In this document: piece after piece, positions 8,947 to 17,214 of the stretch | How the letters are laid out: every line of letters begins with the position of its first letter | Numbering within the stretch: position 1 is the first letter of the stretch | Assembly (NCBI RefSeq): GCF_029714305.1 | Contig: NZ_CP121647.1 | Location: 3,492,501-3,556,500 of the forward strand | Direction: 5' to 3' | DNA: 64,000 bases | From: Bradyrhizobium sp. CB3481 | GTDB taxonomy: Bacteria > Pseudomonadota > Alphaproteobacteria > Rhizobiales > Xanthobacteraceae | Program-made: the position numbers and the translations under genes | The notes under the pieces: model-generated | Told to the model about the DNA's origin: nothing | What the model saw: only the letters and a program-made list of their open reading frames with translations | The model's database searches: none

Positions 8947-10896
8947 CTAATGCGCGCGCTCACCGGCCGCGACCTTGCCGTCGTGCTGGATCGAGCCGCT
9001 CTCGACATATTGCAGATTGACCGAAGAATAGACGACGCTGCGGTTGCGGCCGAGGCGCTTGGCTTCATAGAGCGCGGTATCGGCTTCGCCGACCAGCGCG
9101 GCCTCGTCGATCGTCGCGTGCATCTTGGTGGCGACGCCGGCACTGATAGTGATGTACCCGCGGCTGGACGCCGTGTTCGGAATACCCAGGGCACGCACCG
9201 TGAGGCGGATCGCTTCGGCGACCTTCAAGGCCTCCTCTTCCGTGGCGTGCGGCAGCACGATGGCAAATTCCTCGCCGCCATAGCGGGCGGACAGGCCCGA
9301 CGTGTCGCGCGTCGCGTTCCCGATGGCCTTGGCGACCGCCTGCAGGCAGCGGTCGCCGGCCTGATGGCCGTAGGTGTCGTTGTAGCCCTTGAAATTGTCG
9401 ATATCGAACAGCAGCACCGCAATTTCTTCGCAAGCCTCGTATTCGCGCCGCAGGAAACTGTCGAAGGTCCGGCGGTTCGTCAGCCCGGTCAATCCGTCGG
9501 TCGCGGCAAGCTGGGTGAGGCGGCGGTTGAGCTGCGTTAGCTCGTCTTCCATCCGCTTGCGTTCGGTGACGTCGCGGATCACGCAAAGAAACTCCTTGCT
9601 CTTGGCACTGCCGGTCTCCCGCGCCAGCTTGAATTTGCTCTCGACCCAGGCCAGCGTTCCATCGCCGCGATAGTGCCGGAATACGACCGTGCTGACGCCG
9701 GCCGTATCGCCAAGCCGCGTGGTGGCCTGCATGACGCTTTCTCGGTCTTCGGGCGGGACCAGAGCAAAGCACGATTTTCCGATCAGGTCCTTTGCGCGCA
9801 GCCCAAGTACCGGCTCGACGGAACGGGAGACATAACGCAGCAGGCTATTGGCATCGATGACGATAATGATGTCGGCGATATTGTCCGCCAGTAGCCGATA
9901 ATGCGCCTCGCGTTCCCGCAGTGTGCGCTCGATCTTGTTGCGGAAGCGGAATTGCAGGGCAAGTACCGCCGCCAGCATCAGGACCATGTTCAGCAGCACA
10001 CCGGCGACGATGGCGTCGGTGCGCAACCCCTTCCACCATTCGGCAAGCAGCGAGTGTTCCGACATGGCGACAGTGACCACCATGGGATAGTTCGGCGTTT
10101 GCTCATAGCCGAGGTGTTTTACGATGCCGTCGAAGGGCGAGATGATCTTGTAGTAGCCGACCGGGCTCTGCTTGAGATGCTTGGTGAACAGGGCGGTCCT
10201 GGAAAGATTCGTGCTCCGATCGGCCTGCGGCCAGCGTATCAGCAGCGTGCCATCGTTTCGTATAAGGCTGATGCCGCCGTCCGGGCCTAACTGGAACGTC
10301 CGATAAAAGCCGTTGAAGTACTCCCTGTCGATCGCCGCGGCGACGACCCCGCCGAAGCTGCCGTCGACCTTGGTGATGCGTTTCGACAGGACGATCATCG
10401 AAGATTGCCCGTCGCCAGGGGACTGCAGCAACTCGCTGATCCGAAGCGCGCTGTCCGGCGTGTCGCGATGGTAGGCGAAATATTCGCGGTCCGAGATGGT
10501 ATGGCGCGGCAGTTCCGCCAATGACGAATAGGTCCAGTTGCCCTTGGCGTCGGCGGCGCCGATGCCGCGCAATTGCGGCAGCGTTTTCGCCGTGTCCGCC
10601 AGGTATCTGTTGAACCGGTCCGGCTCGGGATTCCTGTATTTCAGCAGATCGACCATTCCCGCCATCGCGATGTCGACCGCCTGCATGGTGTGCGAGGCAT
10701 GTTCGGAAAGCGAATGAGCGAGGTTCTGGATGTCGGCGCCGCCGCTCGACAACGCCGCTTTCTTGGCGTCGAGCGCCTTCCAGGCCATGACGCCCAGCAC
10801 GCAGGCCGTCATGACGAGCGCAAAGATGATGACCACGGCGGTCGATGTCACCCGTCGCAGCGGCCCGCCGGGGTCTGGGAGATCTCGATGGGGCAT
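8947..10896 (-). CDS. Membrane sensor diguanylate cyclase (dCache-PAS-GGDEF)
   Basis: 649 residues. A first membrane helix (VVIIFALVMTACVLGVMAW, about 18-37) leads to a periplasmic double-Cache-like sensor of about 250 residues (DREYFAYHRDTPDSALRIS, RISELLQS), then a second helix near 290-310 (VAGVLLNMVLMLAAVLALQF), a PAS/PAC domain, a short coiled coil and a GGDEF domain. The active site reads ARYGGEEFAIVL (about 539-543), so cyclic di-GMP synthesis is expected. The position where an RxxD inhibitory site would sit reads DTSG, so product inhibition is probably absent. Small ligands such as amino or organic acids are usual for this sensor type. Confidence 0.9.
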   Translation of the reverse strand: MPHRDLPDPGGPLRRVTSTAVVIIFALVMTACVLGVMAWKALDAKKAALSSGGADIQNLAHSLSEHASHTMQAVDIAMAGMVDLLKYRNPEPDRFNRYLADTAKTLPQLRGIGAADAKGNWTYSSLAELPRHTISDREYFAYHRDTPDSALRISELLQSPGDGQSSMIVLSKRITKVDGSFGGVVAAAIDREYFNGFYRTFQLGPDGGISLIRNDGTLLIRWPQADRSTNLSRTALFTKHLKQSPVGYYKIISPFDGIVKHLGYEQTPNYPMVVTVAMSEHSLLAEWWKGLRTDAIVAGVLLNMVLMLAAVLALQFRFRNKIERTLREREAHYRLLADNIADIIIVIDANSLLRYVSRSVEPVLGLRAKDLIGKSCFALVPPEDRESVMQATTRLGDTAGVSTVVFRHYRGDGTLAWVESKFKLARETGSAKSKEFLCVIRDVTERKRMEDELTQLNRRLTQLAATDGLTGLTNRRTFDSFLRREYEACEEIAVLLFDIDNFKGYNDTYGHQAGDRCLQAVAKAIGNATRDTSGLSARYGGEEFAIVLPHATEEEALKVAEAIRLTVRALGIPNTASSRGYITISAGVATKMHATIDEAALVGEADTALYEAKRLGRNRSVVYSSVNLQYVESGSIQHDGKVAAGERAH

Positions 10897-11057
10897 TTCG
10901 TGCCTTGATGACCGTGCCGGACCTCGTTGCCGCCGGTGCGCGTGGAGGAATCTTAGGACGCGACCGGTACCGAGTGGTTAACGGCTCGGCCGGGAAAACA
11001 CGGAACCAGACGAGCGAATTGGGTTCCATCGGGGGAACCTCGGCGCGGGCCGGCCGC

Positions 11058-11103
11058 GACGGACTGGACGGGCGACAAGGCTTGACATCTGTCCAGTTCC
11101 GTC
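11058..11103. promoter_or_regulatory. Imperfect inverted repeat upstream of the GbsR-type regulator
   Basis: GACGGACTGGAC (11058-11069) faces GTCCAGTTCCGTC (11091-11103). The arms are complementary apart from a one-base gap. The repeat spans the -35 hexamer of the predicted promoter and is a candidate operator. Confidence 0.4.
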
Positions 11104-11110
11104 AGATATT
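11082..11110 (+). promoter_or_regulatory. Sigma-70-type promoter of the GbsR/DUF4166/TIGR01777 operon
   Basis: TTGACA (11082-11087) and GATATT (11105-11110) are separated by 17 bp, close to the housekeeping consensus. The -10 element ends only 6 bp before the ATG at 11117, so the transcript would be almost leaderless. Confidence 0.5.
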
Positions 11111-11128
11111 TCTGTTATGACAGAAATA
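11107..11128. promoter_or_regulatory. Perfect palindrome over the start codon (probable autoregulatory operator)
   Basis: TATTTCTGT and ACAGAAATA form perfect 9-bp arms around TATG, whose ATG is the start codon of the GbsR-type gene. It overlaps the -10 element as well. A dimeric winged-helix regulator bound here would block its own expression. Confidence 0.6.
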
Positions 11129-11701
11129 ACCGACAAGAAGAAACTCCCGGCCGTCGTCGAACGGTTCATCCTGCACTGGGGCGACATGGGAGACGAGTGG
11201 GGCGTCAACCGCTCCGTCAGCCAGATCCACGGCCTGCTTTATCTGGCCGAGGCGCCGATGACAGCGGAGGACATCGCCGAGACGCTCGGCATGGCGCGCT
11301 CCAACGTCTCCAATTCGATCAAGGAGCTGCTGGCCTGGAATCTGATTCGCCGGGTGCCGATCCTCGGCGACCGCCGCGATCATTTCGAGGCGGAAACCGA
11401 CATCTGGGAAGTGGCGGCGCGGATCGCCGCCGGCCGCAAGGAGCGCGAGATAGATCCCGCCGTCGATGCGCTGCGCGCCTGCGTTTCCGACGCGGCCGAT
11501 GATCCGACCATCAGCCCGGTCGCCGCCAAGCGGCTGAAGGAGATGCTGGCTTTCACCGAGCTGGTCGACCGCTGGTACACGCAGATGCTGAACGTGCCGC
11601 GGCCGCGGCTGGTCGCGTTGATCAAGCTTGGCGAGAAGATCGTCAGCTTCCTGCCGGCGGGAAAAACAAGTAGGGCAGAGGGGCAAAGCAGGAGTGTGTG
11701 A
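11117..11701 (+). CDS. GbsR/MarR-family transcriptional regulator
   Basis: 194 residues. A winged helix-turn-helix region spans about residues 20-95 (SQIHGLLYLAEAPMTAEDIAETLGMARSNVSNSIKEL, wing RRVPILGDRRDHFEAE), followed by a helical dimerisation part. The layout matches the GbsR subfamily of MarR-like repressors. It heads an operon: the GTG of the DUF4166 gene overlaps its end, and that gene overlaps the TIGR01777 gene. A perfect palindrome covers its start codon, so autorepression is likely. GbsR relatives often respond to quaternary amines or membrane stress, but the ligand here is unknown. Confidence 0.85.
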   Translation: MTEITDKKKLPAVVERFILHWGDMGDEWGVNRSVSQIHGLLYLAEAPMTAEDIAETLGMARSNVSNSIKELLAWNLIRRVPILGDRRDHFEAETDIWEVAARIAAGRKEREIDPAVDALRACVSDAADDPTISPVAAKRLKEMLAFTELVDRWYTQMLNVPRPRLVALIKLGEKIVSFLPAGKTSRAEGQSRSV

Positions 11702-12359
11702 TGGCGTCCACGAGAATACCAAGGTCTCTCGCAACTTCCGCCTCGAACACCATCCTGCTCGCGACCATCGCTTCCACGATCTCTTGCCCGACGAGGCATG
11801 GGGCCGTCTGCCGCTGGCGATCTGGCGACGCTTCTCAAAACGTTTTGCCGACGGCGAGACCGTTGTCTATGTCGGCACCATCGAGGAAGCGAGCTTCACA
11901 CCGATCGGCTGGTGGCTGGCGCAGCTCGCGCGCGTCATCGGCGGGCCGCTGCCGCTATGCCGGGAGACCGGCGGTCCCATGGTGGTGACGGTGACGGAAG
12001 CGAGCGGCGGCCAGATCTGGACCCGTATCTGCGCGCATAGCGACGGATTTCCGCAGGTCATTCACTCCGCAAAACGTTTCGCCGGGCCGACCGGGCTGGA
12101 AGAATATGTCGGCTACGGCGTCAGCATGGCGCTGACGATCTCGGTCGAGCGCGAGGCGCTGGTGTTTCGCAGCGTCGGCTACTCGCTGCAGATTGGGCCG
12201 CTGCGCCTGCCGCTGCCGTCTTGGCTGACGCCTGGCGATCTCACCGTGACCCATTCCGATCTCGGCGGCGGCGCCTTCCGCTTCTCGCTCGATATCGTTC
12301 ATCCGCGCTTCGGAAAACTCATTCGTCAGTCCGCCGTGTTCGTGGAGGCCGCACCATGA
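11694..12359 (+). CDS. DUF4166 domain protein
   Basis: 221 residues from a GTG start that overlaps the end of the regulator gene. After an N-terminal FHDLLPDEAWGRLPLAIWRRF segment, typical of the family, the body reads GGPLPLCRETGGPMVVTVTEASGGQIWTR and ends GAFRFSLDIVHPRFGKLIRQ. These blocks match DUF4166, a beta-rich domain often placed beside or fused to saccharopine-dehydrogenase- or SDR-type proteins. Here it sits upstream of a TIGR01777 oxidoreductase whose ATG overlaps its stop (ATGA), which suggests a shared complex or pathway. The biochemical role is unknown. The start is the least certain part. Confidence 0.75.
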   Translation: MCDGVHENTKVSRNFRLEHHPARDHRFHDLLPDEAWGRLPLAIWRRFSKRFADGETVVYVGTIEEASFTPIGWWLAQLARVIGGPLPLCRETGGPMVVTVTEASGGQIWTRICAHSDGFPQVIHSAKRFAGPTGLEEYVGYGVSMALTISVEREALVFRSVGYSLQIGPLRLPLPSWLTPGDLTVTHSDLGGGAFRFSLDIVHPRFGKLIRQSAVFVEAAP

Positions 12360-13792
12360 CGTCGCTGCTTTGGACCCTGATCGCCATTCAGATTGCGATG
12401 GGCGTGTTCGACACGTTCTATCACCATGAGCTGACCGAGCGGCTCGCCTGGCGTCCCTCGCAGCGCTACGAGCTTCAGCTCCATGCCGTGCGCAACATGT
12501 TTTATGCGCTGCTGTTCCTGGTGCTCGGCTGGCTAGAGGTGCACGGCGTCTTCGCCATTCTCATCATGGCCATTCTGGTCGCCGAGATCGTCATCACGCT
12601 GATGGATTTCGTCGAGGAGGACATGAGCAGGAAACTGCCGGCCAGCGAGCGCATCAACCACACGCTGCTCGCGATCAACTACGGCGCCATCCTGGTGCTG
12701 CTCCTGCCGGTCCTGATCGGCTGGGCGGCGCAGCCGACCGGGGTTAAATCGGCTTATGACGGCTGGCTCAGCCTGGCCGCTGCAGCGGCGGCCGCAGGCG
12801 CCGCACTATGCGGCCTGCGCGATTTCGCCGCGGCGAAGCGCCTTGCGCGCATGACCTGCGGGCCTGCGGCAAAGCTGGTCGAAAAGCTCCCGGCGCGGCA
12901 GACGGTGCTGGTCACCGGCGCCACCGGCTTCATCGGCAGCCGCCTGGTCGCTGGCCTCAGCGGCGCGGGACATCAGGTGATCGCGCTAGTGCGCAATCCC
13001 GCGAAGGCCGACATGCTGCCGCCACCGATCACGCTGATCACGAGCCTTGACCAGCTTCCCGCAGACACCAGGATCGATGCGATCGTCAATCTTGCCGGCG
13101 AGCCGATCGGCAACGGGCTGTGGACCGAGGTCAAGCGCCGCAGGATTCTGGAGTCCCGCATCAAGATGACCCGCGACGTCCTCGGTCTGATCGCGCGGCT
13201 CGAACGCAAGCCGAAGGTTCTGGTCTCGGGCTCGGCAATCGGCTGGTACGGACTGTGGCAGGACCAGGTGTTGACGGAATCGGCCAAGTCGCACGCCTGC
13301 TTCAGCCACGAGCTCTGCGAGGCCTGGGAGAACGCCGCGCGGCCGGCGGAAGACCAGGGCGTGCGCGTCGTCTATCTGCGCATCGGCCTCGTGATCGGCA
13401 CCGACGGCGGTTTCATCACGCGGATGCTGACGCCGTTCGAGTTCGGCCTTGGCGGGCCGCTGGGTTCGGGAAGGCAGTGGATGTCCTGGATCGAGCGCGA
13501 CGATCTGATCCGCCTGATCGCCCATGTGATCGTGCACGAGGAAATCGCCGGCCCGGTCAATGCGACGGCGCCGATCCCGGTCACCAATCTGAAATTCACT
13601 GAAGAGCTCGGCCGCAGGCTGCGCCGTCCGGCGTTCTTCCGCATTCCCGATCCGCTGTTGCGCCGAGTGGGCGGCGACTTCGCCAGCGAATTGCTGCTGG
13701 GCGGTCAGCGCGTGTTGCCGAACAAGGCGCTGAGCAACGGTTTTGTATTTCGGCACGAAACGCTGCGCAGCGCCTTCGAAGCGATCCTGTGA
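12356..13792 (+). CDS. Membrane-domain/TIGR01777 NAD(P)-binding epimerase fusion
   Basis: 478 residues. The first 165 form a membrane domain with about four helices (LLWTLIAIQIAMGVFDTFYHHELTE, MFYALLFLVLGWLEV, ILIMAILVAEIVITLM, LLAINYGAILVLLLPVLIGW, and an alanine-rich fifth segment). Residues about 180-478 are a TIGR01777/YfcH-like extended SDR: VLVTGATGFIGSRLV (NAD(P) loop), AIVNLAGEPIGNGLWTEVKRR, SGSAIGWYG and ERDDLIRLI. A histidine-rich FYHHELTE in the first loop could bind metal. The ATG overlaps the DUF4166 stop, so the three genes form one operon. Substrate unknown. Confidence 0.8.
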   Translation: MTSLLWTLIAIQIAMGVFDTFYHHELTERLAWRPSQRYELQLHAVRNMFYALLFLVLGWLEVHGVFAILIMAILVAEIVITLMDFVEEDMSRKLPASERINHTLLAINYGAILVLLLPVLIGWAAQPTGVKSAYDGWLSLAAAAAAAGAALCGLRDFAAAKRLARMTCGPAAKLVEKLPARQTVLVTGATGFIGSRLVAGLSGAGHQVIALVRNPAKADMLPPPITLITSLDQLPADTRIDAIVNLAGEPIGNGLWTEVKRRRILESRIKMTRDVLGLIARLERKPKVLVSGSAIGWYGLWQDQVLTESAKSHACFSHELCEAWENAARPAEDQGVRVVYLRIGLVIGTDGGFITRMLTPFEFGLGGPLGSGRQWMSWIERDDLIRLIAHVIVHEEIAGPVNATAPIPVTNLKFTEELGRRLRRPAFFRIPDPLLRRVGGDFASELLLGGQRVLPNKALSNGFVFRHETLRSAFEAIL

Positions 13793-13802
13793 GGACGGTG
13801 GA

Positions 13803-15326
13803 TCAGCGCGGCAGTTTTGCGATCGCCTGGCTGAGTTCGTGGATTTCGTAGGGCTTGCGCAGGATGGGAAAGTCGCCGCGCACGTTCAGCGCCGCATCGC
13901 TGTAACCGCTGGTCAAGAGGATCGGCAGCCTGGGCCGCACCGCTTTCAGGTGGCGGGCAAGACCGAGGCCGTCCATCTTGCCGGGCATCACGATGTCGGA
14001 GAAGACGAGGTCTATGCCGTCGAGTTCGAGTTCGCGCAGCGCGGCTTCGGCATTTGCCACCCGGCGGACGGTGTAGCCGAGCTGTTCGAGCAAGCCGGTG
14101 CTGACGGCGGCAACGTCAGGATTGTCCTCGACCAGCAGTACGGTGCCGCTGCCGCCGGTTTCGACCGCGTTGACGTCCTCGGCCGCAGGCGGCCCGTTCT
14201 TCCGCGGCAGCAGCATCGTCATCCTGGAGCCCTTGCCGAGCTCGCTCGTCACCTTGACCGTGCCGCCGGCCTGATGCGCGAAGCCATGAACCTGCGACAG
14301 GCCCAGACCGGTGCCCTTGCCGATCGGCTTGGTGGTGAAGAACGGGTCGAAAATCTTGCCGAGCACATCGGGCGCGATGCCGCTGCCGGTGTCCTTCACC
14401 GAGATTGCGACATGGCCGCTCGTATCGGCTTCGCCGGCGGACGTCTCGTTGTGCGCCGAGATCGTGATGACACCGCCGCCGGCCATCGCGTCACGCGCAT
14501 TGATCACAAGATTGACAAGGGCCGTCTCGAATTCGGTAACGTCGACCATGACCGGCCAGATGCCCGGTCCGACGTCGAACCTCAGGGTCACCGCGCTGCC
14601 GACGGCGGCATCGAGCACTTCACGTACCGCGTCGATCCGCTCGGCGACGTCGACCGCCTGCGGATTGACGCTCTGCCGACGCGCGAATGTCAGCAACTGG
14701 CTGGTCAGCGAAGCGCCGCGCTTGGTCGCTGCCTCGATCGCCGACAGCGCCCGCTGGCATTTGGCGTCATCGCCGACCACTTTCTTCAGCGTGTGCAGGC
14801 TGCCGCTGATGATCATCAGGAGATTGTTGAAGTCGTGAGCGACGCCGCCGGTCAGCTGGCCGAGCGCGTCAAGCTTCTGCGATTCCGCCAGCTGCTTGTG
14901 CATCTGCTCGAGCTTGAGCTGGGCATCGCGGCGCTCGGTGATGTCGCGGGTGATCTTGGCGAAGCCGACGAGGCGGCCGTCTTCATAGATGGGATCGATG
15001 ACGACGCTGGCCCAGAAGAACGTGCCGTCCTTGCGGACGCGCCAGCCTTCGTCCTCGTAGCGGCCCTGTTCCCGGGCAATGCGAAGCGCGCGGGCCGGCT
15101 TGCCGTTGGCACGGTCGACGTCGGTATAGAAGCGGGAAAAGTGCTGCCCGATGATCTCGGTGGGAGCGTAGCCTTTGATCCGCTCGCCGCCGATGTTCCA
15201 GCTCGTGATGACACCGGTCGGATCCAGCATGTAAAGCGCGTAGTCGGCAACACCTTCAACCAGGAGTCGGAAATTACGTTCGCTTTCGAGCAAATCCCTT
15301 TGCCGCTGCTGATCCTTCTTCGACAT
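13803..15326 (-). CDS. PAS-domain hybrid sensor histidine kinase with receiver
   Basis: 507 residues. One PAS domain (about 10-130; LLVEGVADYALYMLDPTGVITSWN, with GYAPTEIIGQHFSRFY), a coiled coil, HisKA with LTGGVAHDFNNLL (His about 164), HATPase_c (DTGSGIAPDV, GKGTGLGLSQVHGFA) and a C-terminal receiver with VFSDIVMPGKMDG (Asp about 444) and a RKPY lysine. The PAS sequence is the blue-light/redox-sensor-like subtype common in rhizobia, but the LOV cysteine motif NCRFLQ is absent. It has no membrane segment. It converges on the TIGR01777 gene with 10 bp between them. Confidence 0.9.
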   Translation of the reverse strand: MSKKDQQRQRDLLESERNFRLLVEGVADYALYMLDPTGVITSWNIGGERIKGYAPTEIIGQHFSRFYTDVDRANGKPARALRIAREQGRYEDEGWRVRKDGTFFWASVVIDPIYEDGRLVGFAKITRDITERRDAQLKLEQMHKQLAESQKLDALGQLTGGVAHDFNNLLMIISGSLHTLKKVVGDDAKCQRALSAIEAATKRGASLTSQLLTFARRQSVNPQAVDVAERIDAVREVLDAAVGSAVTLRFDVGPGIWPVMVDVTEFETALVNLVINARDAMAGGGVITISAHNETSAGEADTSGHVAISVKDTGSGIAPDVLGKIFDPFFTTKPIGKGTGLGLSQVHGFAHQAGGTVKVTSELGKGSRMTMLLPRKNGPPAAEDVNAVETGGSGTVLLVEDNPDVAAVSTGLLEQLGYTVRRVANAEAALRELELDGIDLVFSDIVMPGKMDGLGLARHLKAVRPRLPILLTSGYSDAALNVRGDFPILRKPYEIHELSQAIAKLPR

Positions 15327-15408
15327 CCGACCTGCCCATTTAACTGGCGCAAACGCGTGTCGCGCCGATTGGTTCCATGGCAGTTGGGCTTTTTAACGAA
15401 ATGGTGGG

Positions 15409-16263
15409 TTACCGCCCGGCGGCCACGCCTTTGAAGGTCGCCGCCAGCGTCCGGAGGGCCATCCGCTTGGCCGGATCGCTGACCTTTGAATGCAGCATCA
15501 CCTTGGAGGAGGGCAGGCGCGGGAGCCCCTCGGCCGGCCCGATATCGACCAGGCCCGGCGGCGCGATCCGGCGGGCCAGCGGCGCGACGGCGAGGCCGGC
15601 CAATGCGGCGGCGACCACCGCAGTGACGCCGCCGCCGATGAAACTTTCGTTCCAGGCGATGCCGGCCTTGTCCAAGGCGCGGACGGCGAGGGCACGCACG
15701 CCGCAGGGCGGCGCCAGCGTGGCCAGCGGCAGCGTTTCGCCGCGGCGCCAGGCCAGGCGTTTGGTGGCGAACCAGCCGAAACTGTCTTCCGCGAGCTTCT
15801 CGCCGCCGCGGCGGCTGCCTTCCTGCCGCACCACCACGGCGTCAAGTTCACCGGCATCGTAGGCGTCCAGCATCTGGCGCGAAAAGCCGATCGTCACGGA
15901 AAGCGCCAGTTGCGATGACATCGCATGCAGGTGTTCCAGCAGCGGCACCAGTTCGCCACCGGCGGCGTGATCGCTTATCCCGAGCGATAATTGCTGGCGC
16001 GCCGGCGCATCGCCCGACAGCGCCCGGTCATGCGCCTCCATCAATGCGCGGGCATGGGGCAGGAACGCGGCGCCCTCAGCGGTCAACGCCACCGCGCGCG
16101 GTGAACGCTCGACCAGCCGCTTGCCGGTCACACTCTCCAGCCGCTGCAGCTTCATGCTGACCGCGGCCTGCGTGGTGCCGAGCGCTTCCGCCGCGCGCGT
16201 AAAGCCCTGCAGCTCGGCGACCCGCAGGAACGCCTGCACCGTATCGATGTCCAGCAGGCTCAT
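15409..16263 (-). CDS. LysR-family transcriptional regulator
   Basis: 284 residues from the ATG at 16263 (MSLLDIDTVQAFL); an in-frame ATG eight codons upstream exists. Residues 5-65 are the LysR winged helix-turn-helix (FLRVAELQGFTRAAEALGTTQAAVSMKLQRLE), followed by an effector-binding domain. It is divergent from the tautomerase gene at 16382, and LysR regulators often control the divergent gene, so this tautomerase is the likely target. A TTATC-N15-GATAA inverted repeat lies in the shared region. The inducer is unknown. Confidence 0.88.
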   Translation of the reverse strand: MSLLDIDTVQAFLRVAELQGFTRAAEALGTTQAAVSMKLQRLESVTGKRLVERSPRAVALTAEGAAFLPHARALMEAHDRALSGDAPARQQLSLGISDHAAGGELVPLLEHLHAMSSQLALSVTIGFSRQMLDAYDAGELDAVVVRQEGSRRGGEKLAEDSFGWFATKRLAWRRGETLPLATLAPPCGVRALAVRALDKAGIAWNESFIGGGVTAVVAAALAGLAVAPLARRIAPPGLVDIGPAEGLPRLPSSKVMLHSKVSDPAKRMALRTLAATFKGVAAGR

Positions 16264-16280
16264 AGCATCATCACCGTTCG

Positions 16281-16305
16281 TTATCATTGATATGAGAAGA
16301 GATAA
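16281..16305. promoter_or_regulatory. Inverted repeat in the LysR/tautomerase intergenic region
   Basis: TTATC and GATAA are separated by 15 bp, in the only intergenic space between the divergent genes. It is a weak candidate for a LysR-type site (T-N11-A with extended arms). Confidence 0.3.
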
Positions 16306-16381
16306 GATACCAAAATGATGGAGGCGCGTCTAGATTTCGGGGGAGCGCAAATGTCAGCGCGGCCAGAGAAGGAGAAAGACC

Positions 16382-16804
16382 ATGCCGCTCATTACCGTTA
16401 CCTATTCCACCGTTCGCAAGACGCCGGCGCTGAAGGCCGAGATCGCTTCCGCCGTCAGCGATCTCACCGCGCAAATCCTGCGCAAGGACCCGAAGGTCAC
16501 CGCCGTCATCGTGAAGGCTGTCGACGCCGCCGACTGGTTCGCCGGCGGCAAGTCGCTCGCCGAGCAGAGCCTCGCGAGCTTCTGGCTCGACGTTCACGTC
16601 AGCGAGGGCACCAACACCAAGGACGAGAAGGCGGCCTATCTCGCCGCGCTGTTCCAGCGCATGGGCGAGCTGCTCGGACCGCTGCACGAGGAGAGCTACG
16701 CCCATGTCGACGAGGTGAAGGGCGACGCCTACGGTTTCGGCGGGCTGACCCAGGAGCGCCGCTATATCGCAGCGAAGCTCGAAGTCGCACGGAAGGCGAC
16801 CTGA
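16382..16804 (+). CDS. Tautomerase-superfamily protein (4-oxalocrotonate tautomerase-like)
   Basis: 140 residues. The initiator methionine is followed by Pro2 (MPLITVTYSTV), the catalytic N-terminal proline of the tautomerase superfamily. The rest fits two beta-alpha-beta units in a single chain, with a conserved VHVSEGTNTKDEKAAYLAALF region. It is longer than the 62-residue 4-OT class, closer to the 120-150 residue fused forms. It is probably a cytoplasmic enzyme acting on a keto-enol substrate, and probably under the divergent LysR gene. Substrate not predictable. Confidence 0.85.
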   Translation: MPLITVTYSTVRKTPALKAEIASAVSDLTAQILRKDPKVTAVIVKAVDAADWFAGGKSLAEQSLASFWLDVHVSEGTNTKDEKAAYLAALFQRMGELLGPLHEESYAHVDEVKGDAYGFGGLTQERRYIAAKLEVARKAT

Positions 16805-16825
16805 ACCTCGTCGGCGGGCAATGCG

Positions 16826-17125
16826 TCACGCCCTTAACAAGCCGAGCACGGCCGCCGTCGCGGCGACAGCCGAGAGTGCGATGACGGTTGCCCGCCAGAG
16901 CAATTGTTGCCGGGCCGCGCGCCGATCCTGGAACGCCAGCCAGTCCCGGACAAAGCCGGCCGGAACGTCGAGCACGACGTTCCGCCGGTTGGGATGCCGG
17001 GTTTCGTGATCAACGAGCATGGCCCGGACGTTCGCCACGCCCAGGCGGTCGAGTTCGCAATTCCATTGCAGGGCGTTGGCGTTGTTGGTCCACCGGTTCT
17101 CGAAGGGAAGCCTGTGCGACGTCAT
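16826..17125 (-). CDS. Conserved hypothetical membrane-anchored protein
   Basis: 99 residues with a Shine-Dalgarno (GAGGAGG) before the ATG. The soluble first 70 residues contain WNCELDRLGVANVRAMLVDHETRHPNRR and a DWLAFQDRRAARQQ helix; the last 23 residues are one membrane helix (ATVIALSAVAATAAVLGLLR), so it is a C-tail-anchored protein with a cytoplasmic head. I recognise no named family. It sits 89 bp downstream of lipB on the same strand and could be co-transcribed with it, but no functional link is evident. Confidence 0.65.
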   Translation of the reverse strand: MTSHRLPFENRWTNNANALQWNCELDRLGVANVRAMLVDHETRHPNRRNVVLDVPAGFVRDWLAFQDRRAARQQLLWRATVIALSAVAATAAVLGLLRA

Positions 17126-17214
17126 CGCGACCTCCTCTGCACAACCGTGCCTGCCTCTGGATATGTGGCGCAGATCGCTGCCGCGGAAGACCTTGCGGCA
17201 GCGCAGCGGTTGTT

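Noticed and set aside
13743..15434. 563-residue frame opposite the second histidine kinase
   Set aside because: The sequence is the shadow of a well-supported kinase with HisKA, HATPase and receiver motifs.
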